Below are positions 1 to 10,732 of a stretch of 64,000 nt of DNA, piece by piece. Below the pieces are notes generated by a model. That model was not told where the DNA came from. It made no database searches and saw only the letters and a program-made list of their open reading frames with translations. Position 1 is the first letter of the stretch. Each line of letters opens with the position of its first letter. The DNA lies in contig OX596342.1 in NCBI GenBank assembly GCA_951394405.1, forward strand, positions 1 to 64,000. Reading direction: 5' to 3'. The DNA is from Coprinellus micaceus (lineage: Eukaryota; Basidiomycota; Agaricomycetes; Agaricales; Psathyrellaceae). The position numbers and the translations under genes are program-made.

Positions 1-159
1 AACCCTAACCCTAACCCTAACCCTAACCCTAACCCTAACCCTAACCCTAACCCTAACCCTAACCCTAACCCTAACCCTAACCCTAACCCTAACCCTAACC
101 CTAACCCTAACCCTAACCCTAACCCTAACCCTAACCCTAACCCTAACCCTAACCCTAAC
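1..159. repeat. Telomere, (CCCTAA)n
   Basis: Uninterrupted AACCCT hexamers, about 26 copies, begin at base 1 and stop at 159. The C-rich strand reads 5' to 3' into the chromosome, so this is a left chromosome end whose G-rich TTAGGG strand forms the 3' terminus. The sequence after 159 is unique and is homologous to the region just left of 4205, so the telomere caps a truncated duplicate. Confidence 0.99.
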
Positions 160-239
160 GCACGTGAGGCGGACAAAGGCCAATCGAGTTGGATGTGAAA
201 CGTTGTTACAAACCCCCATACAACAAGAAATCGAGCCAC
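160..239 (-). pseudogene. Truncated exon 1 of the MARLL gene, capped by telomere
   Basis: Read on the minus strand, this stretch is homologous to exon 1 of the gene starting at 4275. The start ATG of that gene corresponds here to GTG at 237-239, and several further substitutions are visible. The homology continues leftwards to the last bases before the telomere (gcacgt at 160 matches gcacgt at 4193-4198), where everything downstream is missing. This is a gene relic cut by chromosome breakage and telomere addition, or by recombination between subtelomeres. Confidence 0.7.
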
Positions 240-368
240 GAAACACTACAACACTAAATAAAGCCCGTAGAGATTACATACATTGGAGCATTGAATTAAA
301 ATTTCGGGTCTTCATTCGCTTTTGAAGTAGAGTGAGAAGGGTGATATGGAAGGGTGGGAGGAGGAGAC

Positions 369-1069
369 TCACGCTTCTCCGCCACCACTCTCCTGCTCTT
401 CTTCTTCCTCCTCCTCGTCCGACAAGGTTTCGAGGTAGTCCGCTGCGGTCTGGACGTTCTGGACGAGTTCGGAGCGCGAGCCCTTTTCGAAGTCTCCGTT
501 GGGGAGGTGGAGTTGGTACAAGACGCTGACTGAGCCCCTGTTGTCGCGGACTTGGACGACTCGCGCCTCGACCCAAGGTTGGGTACCGCCGATTTGGACC
601 CAGATGAGGGCATGAGGCTTTGCGCAGTAAGTCGGGCGTAGAAGTTTGGAGAAGATCGGAAACTTGCCTGGTAGACGGCTTTCGCCTCCTTGAGGTTGAG
701 TTTCCGGGAGGCCACATTGTTCGCCTTGGTCTGGGTGGGCCGCGAGGCCTTTGCAGCCGCCTTGGTCTTGCCCTTGGGCGCCTTCCTAGCGGGGGCCCTG
801 CCTTTGCCCTTGGGCGCTTTCCTCGCGGGGGCCTTTCCCTTGTTCACCCGCTTTCGGGGGCGCTTCCCGTACTCGTCGTCGTCGTCGTCCACCCCGCAAT
901 GCTCCTCATCATCACCCTCCTCCTCCTCCTCCTCCTCCCGTTTCCTCTTCTCTCCCCCCTTCTTCTTCTCCTCCTCGTCCCGAATCGCCTTCGCGAGAAC
1001 TCTGCCCGAGCGTCGCGGGCCGTCAGACGCCGACGCGCTGGTTCCACCGGGGTTGGTCGAGTTGGGCAT
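369..1069 (-). CDS. Charged nuclear-type protein, telomere-proximal paralogue (216 aa)
   Basis: Two exons, 668..1069 and 369..617, are joined across a 50-nt intron (618..667). Both splice junctions fall in phase 0. The intron starts CAG|GCAAGT, so it is a GC-AG intron; the paralogue at 4415-5127 has a GT-AG intron of equal length at the same place. Residues 1-100 contain an SGR motif, a Lys/Glu run, a poly-Asp run, a PRKR AT-hook-like motif and repeats of PARKAPKGK. The C-terminal ~80 residues include ALIWVQIGGTQPW and WVEARVVQV, a pattern that could be a small beta-barrel (Tudor or chromo-like), ending in an acidic tail. No catalytic motif is seen. A role in DNA or histone binding is inferred from composition only. 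An unspliced ORF reads through the intron to 296 but loses the similarity to the paralogue, so I prefer the spliced form. Confidence 0.72.
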
Positions 1070-1532
1070 TTACGCCTGGTGATCCGTCAAGGAACGCGTT
1101 GGATCGCATCCTGCGGATCGACTTACCTGTACCGTCGGTTCGGCACGCGGTTGGTAGTGGGGGTGGGCGCCTATCGTTTGATCGCCGGTGATGGGGGGGT
1201 GGGGGTGTTGTTCAGGCGAAAGGGTTACGAAAGGGTAGTCTAGTCTAACGGTAGTAGTCAATACAAGCAGTCAACCGCTTAGACAGTAGGACTATCTGAC
1301 GGTGGATGACTGCTGGAGAGAAGTGAGAGAGAGAGAGAGTCGCGCGCGTCAAGGCCGTTTGGAGCTCCGACTGTCGGAGTTTGAAAATTGTTCGGGGGTG
1401 GATGAGAAGGGATTTCGAGATGGAGTTGAAGTGCGTAGGGGTGGGGGTGGGGCTATGAAAGGGATGTGGAGGCGCAAGGAACGCGCAGGAGAGGTGGAAG
1501 ATGGCCCTGGATGATGGGGAATACGCCGGATG
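804..1532. repeat. 729-bp direct repeat, copy A
   Basis: Identical, as far as compared by eye, to 4862-5590 at a constant offset of 4058 bp. It covers the first ~88 codons of the telomere-proximal charged-protein gene, its start codon, and about 460 bp of upstream DNA including a (GA)n run near 1324. Similarity drops sharply at both edges. Confidence 0.92.
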
Positions 1533-3601
1533 TGCTCGATTGGCAGGTGGACGTTGGAGACGTGCGAGGATGGGCGACCACTGACGATGCCTGTGTGTTC
1601 TCACCGATGCCATGAACCCATGGAGAGATGGATGCGTTCGCGCTCACGAAATGGACTGATTTCTCCCCTTGGGCCTCGACTATTTAATGGGTTAGAGATG
1701 GTTTGCAGCCGGCTGGCATGCCCGGGGGCCACATCCATTCGCGTTCCAAGTTCGTGTTGGGGATTTGAAGCCTCACCGACCCACTGGACGTACGAAGAAG
1801 GCTAAAAGAGTGTCTTTTAATACAAAGAATTGAACGAGAGCTAAGGAGAAACGAGTGGTGGGGTCCGAAGTGAGCAACCACAGGTGAGGTTACGGAGAAA
1901 GGACCTGTCGGCGTAGCGGACGGCAGAGCCTGGGATACCCTCGCAGGTGGGCTTCATTTGTAGAGACGCGGGGGAGTGCGCTCCGAGTTAGTGTGAGGGA
2001 TTGGAAGCCGTACCTCTATCCCCCGTTTTCAAATACCTCGAGCCTACCGGCCGCATTCACGTCGGACGTAGAGGATGGTGTTTTGGAAGCCAGGACGCTG
2101 GGGAGAGAGAGACGAACTTTCCCAACCAACCAGAACTCGGGCGTCTATAGCGACACGTCCAATCCAGAAGGAGTGATGCATGTGACCCTGAATCATTTAC
2201 AAAGTCCTCTGATCCCTTTATGGACCTTGTGTACCAGAACGATTCCCATAGTTGTCCCCATACTAACGGTTCAACAGCCCCAATAGCGATGAGGCCTCCA
2301 CGCTCAGATGACATACTGCCAATTGAGACATCGTTCTGGTGAATACAGCATTGAGAGAAGTGGGAGAGGAGCATTCCAGGAAGTACCGATGGCCAGGCCA
2401 ATCCCATGTTCATTTGAGAAACAGTACAGTGTCGCGATTCGCCTAGGGAGGCAGGGATATAACCAGTGTTTCACTGTTCGGTCCGCTGGTATGGTACCCC
2501 CAGTTATCATACCCTGCTCCGACGTTACCAGGCTCATGCATCTCGACCTTGGGTCTCGCGGGGACTTGCAACGTTGAAACCGTCGCAATGCAGGTGACTC
2601 GGGGAATTCTGGTGTCCTAGAGTTCGTTTACCTTTTTGGACGATGAAACCCCAACACCTGACTGAATCCGAATCACTGGCGCCTGAGGTTCTGAAAGGAA
2701 AGTTCGTCACACCCAGTCCAACCCATTTCTTGGAGATCTCGGACCAAGTCTGACGAAGCGGCCACTCGAGGACTCGTCCGCTTTGACCCAAGATGCGACA
2801 ATCTCTGGTAGGATTGGAAAGGAGAGCAGTGTGTGCGACAAGGGCTTGGGAGGTGGACTTTGACGCCGGCGGCCGGTAGATGCTCAACAAGATCAACCTC
2901 GATTCACAAGCACCTCGGTCGCCTGTTGGTGGTGAGAATAGGTAACGAGAAAAGGTGGTGTCTATTGAAGCAGGAAGACCAAATGAAGGTACATGAGCTA
3001 TAGAAAGATCCAAAGAGCAGCACAGATCATCCGTACACAACGGGTTACCGAGTGGAAGGCTGTGACTCGACACCAGAGTTGAAAGTTCCTGCAGCACTAG
3101 ACTTGCCATTTAGGGGGTTTTAGCGTAACACCATATAATCCTGCAGCAGGGACACCAGGATCCCCGAGCAATCGGCGGACGTGAGTCGAGGGAAAGCAGC
3201 GCCCCCCGCTTCCGAAACAATGTTCCAAGGTCCCGTGGGAGGATCGTTGTCGATGTTGAAGTCGAGAGAGCAAGTACAACAAGAGAAAAAACCAGCGTAT
3301 TTGAGAGGGCGGGCGGTGCAAGGGAATCGCCGCCATTGTGACGCCAAGCAGAAGGAGAAGAAGAGGAGTCCAAGGTCGGACTTCGGTGTGAGGGCCGATG
3401 AGATCGAACATTAAGGCGCTGGGCTTTGTGCTTGAAGCTCGTATGCGTGAGTGAGGAGTCCACGAGAATTTACGCCAGACTTCTGCTCGCGCTGTGCTTC
3501 GGTTGTACGGGTACAGTGGAAGAGGTTACCCTTCTATCGTTCAGGATCGTCCAGATTAAAGATAGGTTGGTTCTCGGGAAAGCACCCCGAATTGAGACTT
3601 G
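1533..3601. other. Spacer between duplicated blocks, no clear gene
   Basis: About 2.1 kb with only short overlapping open frames. On the minus strand, 3097-3463 is open in all three frames, and two of them carry hydrophobic stretches that might be part of a small secreted-protein exon. I could not connect any of them to a start, donor and acceptor set. No transposase or reverse transcriptase motif is visible. Confidence 0.4.
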
Positions 3602-4275
3602 TCAGTCTGTGGGCTTCGGAAAGTTGGGCGTCAGGATGGAGGAGACACGGTGGTAGGGGTATGCGGGCTCGATGCTTGATGTGGTTGGTGGTGGCAGAGG
3701 GGAATGGAACGAAAAGAAGTCGGCGATCTTGTGAAGGGTCTCCTAGACAGTAGTTCAGCGAGCAGTGTTTTGACGGAGAAACTCACCTATATGACATAGG
3801 ACCAGGTAACCTTACCGGTCTTTGAGGTTGATTTTGCAAAATCTATGTGGTGTTCTGAACTCGAGGACAAGAAGTGAGGTGACCATTAGCGGCGGATGAT
3901 GCAAGTTTAGGCGTGTGTATTAGGACTCGCCGAATGAGAGGTGGGAAGGCTGTGGGGATGAGAGTATGCCTCACTCACATCTTTGGGCAGTTTGACAAGA
4001 TCCTAAACTGGGTGTGGGATGAGCAAAGGGTGGTGTGAAGATCGCATCGCCGAGATCGAAACCTACCAGTTGGAGACGCTCGACCTTGTTGACTGCGAGC
4101 TGGTTGGCTATGAGATCAGAGATGCTTTCTGGGGGGGAGGCGGGGGCAGGGGAGGATTAATGAAAGGATAAAAGGGCGTAAATGGGGAAGGGCACGTACT
4201 TTGGGGGACGAAAATGCGATCGAGTTGGACCCGAAACGTTATTACAAACCCCTGTACAACAAGAAGTCGAGCCAT
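3602..4275 (-). CDS. Unrecognised multi-exon protein starting MARLLVVQ
   Basis: A chain of short exons reads coherently on the minus strand. Exon 1 is 4200..4275 (25 codons, MARLLVVQ...RIFVPQ), exon 2 is 4067..4128 (KSISDLIANQLAVNKVERLQL), and exon 3 is 3979..4002 (DLVKLPKD). Introns of 71 and 64 nt lie between them with good GTACGT and GTAGGT donors. The last exon ends at the TGA at 3602-3604 and reads ETLHKIADFF...PNFPKPTD. The middle exon around 3790-3855 (DFAKSTSKTGKVTWSY) is coding-like, but its acceptor phase does not close with exon 3, so that part is uncertain. It starts 140 bp downstream of the charged-protein gene on the same strand. I do not recognise the family. A truncated copy lies against the telomere. 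Confidence 0.6.
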
Positions 4276-4414
4276 GAAACACTACATAAAGCCCGTAGAA
4301 ATTACATAGATTGGAGCATTGGATTCACATTTGATTCTTGAGATAGCGAGTGAGAAGATGTCCGTGACAATGGAACGAGACGTACCGGTCGCCACGGTAA
4401 CTCTTGCCCTCTCC

Positions 4415-5127
4415 TCAGTCAGCGTTGTATTCCTCGGACGTTTGAACGTCGTTGATGTGTTCGGCATGGGGGGACTCGCTGAATTTCCCGGACTTGAGGC
4501 GGGGTTGCCAGTAGATGGTGATGGTGCCCAGGCGCTCCCCGACAGATGCTACTCGGCCCTCGACCGGCTTCCCCTTACCGCCTTTCTTCGCATAGACGAG
4601 GGTTCCCGGCTTGTGGCGGTAAGTCGGGCCCAGAGGTAGAGAACAGTGTGGAAACTCACCGGGAATCGGCGTTTTGCCGCATCGAATTTCGAGAGGCTGG
4701 CCTCGTCGTTCGATGTACCCGCAGGAGTCGGGCTGTTCGCCGAAGTATCGGCCTCGCTCTGGACGTACTCGGGGGTGCTCGGTTCGTTGGGGCTGTCCGT
4801 TGTGCGCTTGGTGGGGCCCGATGCGCCAGCCTTGGGTTTTGTAGGCTGAATGGCTGGGGCCTTGCCCTTGGGCGCTTTCCTCGCGGGGGCCTTTCCCTTG
4901 TTCACCCGCTTTCGGGGGCGCTTCCCGTACTCGTCGTCGTCGTCGTCCACCCCGCAATGCTCCTCATCATCACCCTCCTCCTCCTCCTCCTCCTCCCGTT
5001 TCCTCTTCTCTCCCCCCTTCTTCTTCTCCTCCTCGTCCCGAATCGCCTTCGCGAGAACTCTGCCCGAGCGTCGCGGGCCGTCAGACGCCGACGCGCTGGT
5101 TCCACCGGGGTTGGTCGAGTTGGGCAT
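4415..5127 (-). CDS. Charged nuclear-type protein, internal paralogue (220 aa)
   Basis: Two exons, 4660..5127 and 4415..4609, are separated by a 50-nt GT-AG intron (4610..4659) with phase 0 on both sides. The first ~88 residues are identical to the telomere-proximal copy (SGR motif, Lys/Glu and Asp runs, PRKR, KAPKGK). The protein then diverges: this copy has a Pro/Thr/Ser-rich linker, whereas the other has more Lys/Ala repeats. The C-terminal domain aligns with the paralogue: PGTLVYAKKGGKGKPVEGRV against PHALIWVQIGGTQPWVEARV, and both continue to NDVQT/QNVQT. Strong divergence of the 3' half beside an identical 5' half suggests gene conversion. Function unknown; a nuclear chromatin-associated role is inferred from composition. 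Confidence 0.75.
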
Positions 5128-5590
5128 TTACGCCTGGTGATCCGTCAAGGAACGCGTTGGATCGCATCCTGCGGATCGACTTACCTGTACCGTCGGTTCG
5201 GCACGCGGTTGGTAGTGGGGGTGGGCGCCTATCGTTTGATCGCCGGTGATGGGGGGGTGGGGGTGTTGTTCAGGCGAAAGGGTTACGAAAGGGTAGTCTA
5301 GTCTAACGGTAGTAGTCAATACAAGCAGTCAACCGCTTAGACAGTAGGACTATCTGACGGTGGATGACTGCTGGAGAGAAGTGAGAGAGAGAGAGAGTCG
5401 CGCGCGTCAAGGCCGTTTGGAGCTCCGACTGTCGGAGTTTGAAAATTGTTCGGGGGTGGATGAGAAGGGATTTCGAGATGGAGTTGAAGTGCGTAGGGGT
5501 GGGGGTGGGGCTATGAAAGGGATGTGGAGGCGCAAGGAACGCGCAGGAGAGGTGGAAGATGGCCCTGGATGATGGGGAATACGCCGGATG
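4862..5590. repeat. 729-bp direct repeat, copy B
   Basis: Second copy of the block at 804-1532. It carries the 5' part of the internal charged-protein gene and its upstream region. Beyond 5590 (tgcgctcgg against tgtgctcga in copy A) the two sequences are unrelated. Confidence 0.92.
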
Positions 5591-7838
5591 CGCTCGGTTC
5601 GCCGGCTCACGCATGGGGTGCATGTCGACTGACCGTAGGGGCGATCGATTGTTCAAGGCGCAGTGTATTGGCATCGAGTAGCGGCGCTTGCCTATTTAGA
5701 TGGTCGGCAGTTCACACAAGACGATCCGCGTGCGTCACACTAGCTCGCCACAGTTCAAAGACTCTGGGCTTCGGGCATCTGGCTGCAAATCTGACGTGAT
5801 GTTCCACAGAATGGCACTTGTGCTATTTAGTGTGGAAAGCGGCCGTTCCTGATTGGGACCAAGTGCCGTCTACCTACCTACCTACCCCTGGACGGTGCGA
5901 TTGCTATCATCGCATCAGATGATCGGGGGGTCGTGCAGATCTCACCTCTACATGTAGAGATGAATGTGAGGTACCTTTGGGAACCTGCCCGTGTCGACAT
6001 GTCTCATCATATCTTCTGCATATTCATCCTGACGAGGGAGGGCGCAAGTGCTCCTGATTGGAATCCCACAACATCGCACCCTGGCTCTTGAAGACATTTA
6101 CGCTCATTTACACTTATGTTTCTCAAAGCTGCCCTCATGTCATTTGGATAATCCGTCTTGCCCTGGTCGGGTGGCCGTCTTCTTTCCATCAGTTCATTTC
6201 GACCACAGCACGTCGGTTGAGCCATTCACAGTTAATTTCTTGTTCTAACTGGACCTCTAATGGGGACGACCTTCACCACGCCCGACTACACGCTCGTACC
6301 CGACCCCCCTGCCCTCCGTTGGACCCCAGTGGCGTGAGGCGAAAACTGCGAGGGGATTCGGGTTGGGTTGGGTATAGGAGGATGGGCAGATAGATGGATG
6401 AAAAGGGTAGCGATTGTTTGTGCAGGTCACCTTGGTCCAATGGAGACTTGAGTAAGATCAACGAGTACTGGTAACTGTGGACACGACTCGCTCGGGGTGA
6501 AGGGAGCTGACAGGGACTGAGCGGGGACGTTCGTCGGAATCCGAGACAATAGGTCGAGTTGGCTCGTAGTCACTGGATGGATTGGGTTGTACAAATTACC
6601 ATCTCAGCCAGGTTTCGAAGATCCATGTTGGTGAAAGACGGAGGTACTTCGATCGGATCTGTCGAGACCTTGGAGTCAAACTCTGGGGCGTCCACGGGGC
6701 GGCCCGAGCTATCAGACGAAGGGTTCGTTGGGTGAAACAGACGTGACATGCTCACGCACTGGTTACACTCCAGTAATGAATATAGCGCGAGATTTCTCCT
6801 CGTCATGAGTGTTCGAAGGAGAGTGAGTTAGGTCTCACCTTACCTGAGGATGAGGATGATATCAGTGGGGAGGTGCGTGGCATGTGCGGCCAGACGCGTT
6901 CGTCTCGATGGGCAGAAAGCTGGCTATTGAGTGAGCCGGCGCGTTCGCCTCGAGGGGCAGAAATGCGGCTCTGGATGCGGTGGACAGGTCATGTGGGTGT
7001 GTATGAGGTTCAGGACGAGACTAGACCAAGAGTTAGAGTATGATTTGAGGAGGAAACTCGTGCTGTTTAACTGGGGCTTTACGTATGGAAACAGGCTCAG
7101 GATCTGGTGGACTAGAGTGAAATGTGCACAGAGAAGACTTGTATGCTCGTCTTGCACCGGCTGAACGAGACGAAGCAATGGTGCCGAGGTAGGGTGGCAT
7201 AACCCCCTCAATATTGACGTTCTCAATACGGTTTATGGAGTGATTGTACCTTTGGTGGAGATGAAGATGTGAACCAGGGCAAATGGGGAGAGCAAAGAGG
7301 TGGAATAACAGAGCAAGGGATGGCACGGGCGGGCCTTTTCCAAGGAAGGCATGTAGGCATGGGACACAGAACCAAGGACTGCGGTGATGGATGGGTAGAG
7401 GCGGGGGGTCACAAGGCCCTGGGCAGTCATCGGAACAAGGTCACCGGCCCCAGAGATGAGCTGAGGTTGACAGTCAGGCTCATGGGTGAAGCAAACGGAT
7501 GTCACCGATCCAATCGATAACCCAAAAGACGGAACAGTGTACGCGTTCGACGGAGATGGACTAGAATCGTTTGAAGCTTATGTTTGCCAGGCGGGTCAAG
7601 GAGGATAAGCGAATGAGAAAGGGTTTGTGGCGTAGAACACCACCACGCCCAGATGGTGGTCAATGGAAAAAGAGTGTGGGAGTCGATCGATCAACAAACA
7701 ATGGTTGGATTGTACTTGTTGGCGGTTGTTGAATCTCGGGGTCGTCGCGGCGGGATAATTACTCATGAGGTCAGAGCAATGGGAGACGAGATGATATTGA
7801 CAGTAATGCGTGATATACAGGGGTAGGCATGGTATCAA
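5591..7838. other. Intergenic, possible unresolved minus-strand gene
   Basis: No confident gene. A perfect 14-bp palindrome CTCTACATGTAGAG lies at 5946-5959 and a short CCTA run at 5872-5885. Between about 6560 and 7505 the minus strand has several open, moderately protein-like segments (for example 6605-6770, followed by a GTAATT donor, and 7233-7505) with plausible introns, but I could not close the phases. This may be one small multi-exon gene. Confidence 0.35.
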
Positions 7839-10439
7839 CTATGGGATGTGGCGAGAAACATAATCAGTGGCGAGCTTGGAGTACCTTTTCCATGTCTCCC
7901 TGATCGTCTTTTTGCCTTTCATGCTATGTCTCCACTCGTGGTTCGTCTTGAGCTTCAAGTTCCATCCTTCTTGGCGCTGGAGAATAGGTGTGCGCCATCG
8001 CTGGAGTTGTTTCAAGAACCACGCCTCTGCCTCCTCGTTCCAAGCACCCGTGTTGAGGAATGAGGCATCCCAAGCGGACGCCGATGGCCAGAGAGTGGCT
8101 GATTCCTGATCACCGGGACCAGTGCCCTTGAAATTGAGATACCTCCCAAGGATGGCGTCGAGATCGGCGGGATGCAAGGTGTCAGAGATGGCCAACATAC
8201 CCTGCCGATTTTTGCCCAAAGCACGGCCGTTACGGTCTGCAGTGTTCGAGGGAGTTGTAAGGGCAGGGTTTATATCGCAGAGCACTCCCCGCGCGATTCT
8301 CGCGACGACACCTCCTTCTTTCAATGCCAATCCACCTACTCTGCCGAGGAAGAGATTGTCCCGGTGCACTTCGTAGGCTCGGTAGGCGCTGTCGGAAAAG
8401 GCTTTCCGATCCTGTATGACACCTTGGCCGTCACGGGGTCCGGCTCGCGGTTTGGGCTCGGTGCCAACGGTGAAGTACCGTGCAGTGGAACAGGGAATAC
8501 CTCGCCTGGTGAGGGTCGCGACAATATCGACAATCCCCCGGCATTCGGATCGTGCGACTTCCAGAAGGGTGGGGGCATCGACGACGACAAAGTAATGCTG
8601 ACTGGGAATTCTCGTGGAGATGGCATAACGGTAGCCAGTATGGGTAGTGGTCTGCTTTGTTTGGGGGTCCGTGTGTTGGTACTCGTAAACGAGTCGTTCG
8701 ACTTTCCACTCTTGTAAACCCTGTAGTACATTACCCGTCGCAATGTCAAACTGGGCCGGGATGTTGAAGAGTGTGCGTGCGGGGTTGGACAGGGTCTGGG
8801 CAACGTAAACACATGATTGCCGCTGTGTAAAACTCATTTGCGATTTCCAAGAAGCAGGTGACAGGCCGAGGAAGCGAAGTGCGTAGTTGATGTCGTCGTC
8901 TTCATGTGCAGGGTACTCAGGGTGAAGGCCAGAGGCAGTGTACCCGAGGCGTTTGTGAAGTATGGAGCTCCACGGTTCGAGGGAGGTGGTGGGCTCATGA
9001 GTCAAAGGGGACATGATGGCATCGGGAATCTCCCCTTCCTCGGTAGGTACGGTGAATCCACCTTGTTCTGGCTCAAGTTGAGCGGAAATCCCGGGGAAAA
9101 AGTCCACCTCGCGATGGAGGATGGAAACATATCGAGATCTGAGGTCGTAAGCTTTTATCAAGTACGGGAATTGGGTAGAATCGATGGGGCACCGGGTGGA
9201 ATTACCACGTTCGCCAACCCACTCGTAGAGTGCAAACCGGCGTAGCTTCGAGGTCAGCTGTGTACCCCACTCTTGCGTGACACTGTCGCCATTCACCAAC
9301 TTGGCGGCTGGTTGTTTGGAGGCGACGCAATTAGCCAGCCATTCGTGCTCTCTCTCGACGACAAACGATAATGGGTCGGTGTGCGTGCAGGTATCATCTC
9401 GGAGCTCCTGGAGACGGGCATCACAGTGGGTGCAGCAGTGGCCATGGGCCACGTAAGGGAGGGCGTTGTGCAATAGCGGCCGGAAGATGCTCTGATCGGG
9501 CGCGCTTTCGACGATCGAAAGGTAGTTTTGTTCGAGTTCGACGATGACCGGGATATTACAGTCAAGGAATATTGGGAGATATGGAAGGTAAGGGGACCGA
9601 AGAGATATTGTCATACCACGTCGAACGACGGAACCGGGAGCATTGTGAGATATGGGTGGAGAAGAGAGCAAAGTCGCTGTCTGTTCAAAATCGATGCGAA
9701 GGTGTGTGGACAGCCAACGGGCGAGGAGATGCATGGGACGGGTAGTGCCGGGCCTGCTCCAAAAGGACACCAGGAATGCCAGAAGCGCAGCCTGTAACCG
9801 AAACATGTTTCGTGCTTGGCGAGCGGATTCATAGGCGTTGGAGCGAGATGATGACGAGTGCTGATAATGATATTGGGAAGGGTTACGTGGATAGTCGAGC
9901 GCGTAGGGAAGAAAGACATGGTTACGGAGAGCGTTGATGATAGGGAGGATTAAATTCTCCAAGTTCTTCCATTGGGCAGCAATAGATTGGTCCAGCTGGT
10001 ATTGGCCACTTGGGCTCGGTCCTTCAATGGCTGATTGTAGAGCTCGGTTTGATAGAATGGTGACATGGAAAGGGGAACCACGCCAATTAGCGGATTCGGC
10101 GTAGTAGGCCATGTACATGGCATTGTCATGAGAGGAGGGCGGATGGGGACCAACTTGAATGTGTCTTAGGGCTGTCTGCTGGGACGAGCATTGGACCATG
10201 TTAAAGTAGATGTTTGTCGGCGTCGTCGGGTCGTTGTCGAAATGCCGAATGTAAGCGTATATATGTTGGGCCCATTCTTGCCTTGAAGCGGATTGGCGTG
10301 CTAGATTCATAGGTCTGGGGTTAGTCGACTGCCTGTCGATAGTCACTGTTTCAATCACCAGGGGGGAGGATGTGTGACGTCTGCCAGTCCCAGAGACTGG
10401 CCTGAGCCGCTTCAATCCTCTGAAGCCGATCTTCTTCAT
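7839..10439 (-). CDS. Unrecognised 866-aa subtelomeric protein
   Basis: This is one of the longest uninterrupted frames in the window: 866 codons without an intron, unlike its neighbours. Translation may start at Met1 or at Met43 (MNLARQSASRQEWAQHIYAY); the first 42 residues are basic and low in conserved character, so the later start is reasonable. Visible features are a Cys/His cluster near residues 320-340 (GHCCTHCDARL), a segment TEEGEIPDA near 455, and a Trp-rich C-terminus (WPSASAWDASFLNTGAWNEE) ending in a basic tail. No kinase, helicase, transposase or nuclease motif was found. It lies between the telomeric duplication and a SET methyltransferase gene on the same strand. I do not recognise the family. 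It may be a lineage-specific subtelomeric family, but that is a guess. Confidence 0.82.
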   Translation of the reverse strand: MKKIGFRGLKRLRPVSGTGRRHTSSPLVIETVTIDRQSTNPRPMNLARQSASRQEWAQHIYAYIRHFDNDPTTPTNIYFNMVQCSSQQTALRHIQVGPHPPSSHDNAMYMAYYAESANWRGSPFHVTILSNRALQSAIEGPSPSGQYQLDQSIAAQWKNLENLILPIINALRNHVFLPYALDYPRNPSQYHYQHSSSSRSNAYESARQARNMFRLQAALLAFLVSFWSRPGTTRPMHLLARWLSTHLRIDFEQTATLLSSPPISHNAPGSVVRRGMTISLRSPYLPYLPIFLDCNIPVIVELEQNYLSIVESAPDQSIFRPLLHNALPYVAHGHCCTHCDARLQELRDDTCTHTDPLSFVVEREHEWLANCVASKQPAAKLVNGDSVTQEWGTQLTSKLRRFALYEWVGERGNSTRCPIDSTQFPYLIKAYDLRSRYVSILHREVDFFPGISAQLEPEQGGFTVPTEEGEIPDAIMSPLTHEPTTSLEPWSSILHKRLGYTASGLHPEYPAHEDDDINYALRFLGLSPASWKSQMSFTQRQSCVYVAQTLSNPARTLFNIPAQFDIATGNVLQGLQEWKVERLVYEYQHTDPQTKQTTTHTGYRYAISTRIPSQHYFVVVDAPTLLEVARSECRGIVDIVATLTRRGIPCSTARYFTVGTEPKPRAGPRDGQGVIQDRKAFSDSAYRAYEVHRDNLFLGRVGGLALKEGGVVARIARGVLCDINPALTTPSNTADRNGRALGKNRQGMLAISDTLHPADLDAILGRYLNFKGTGPGDQESATLWPSASAWDASFLNTGAWNEEAEAWFLKQLQRWRTPILQRQEGWNLKLKTNHEWRHSMKGKKTIRETWKRYSKLATDYVSRHIP

Positions 10440-10732
10440 TTGACCAACTGGTCATTATCGGATGGGAATCGCTGGTTTTGGAGTAGCAAGGGTATACGGA
10501 TGATATATTGGCGAGGGACTTGTGGCGTACAACACCAGTCGGTCCAGGGATGGAGTTGGTTGAAGGGAGAGATCGATAAGCGCCGGGGTACGTGGCCCGT
10601 GCACTTTGGGGCGGAGATTGAATACTCCGATGAGGTCGGGGAAATCATTTGGGCGCAGACGAATATAATACAGTGCTCTGCAACTATTGGGAAATAGACA
10701 ACAAGGATGGTGATACAAAGCATAGGTAGCGG

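Noticed and set aside
296..1069. Continuous 257-codon minus-strand ORF
   Set aside because: It reads through a 50-nt intron. Only the spliced version aligns with the C-terminal domain of the paralogue at 4415-5127.
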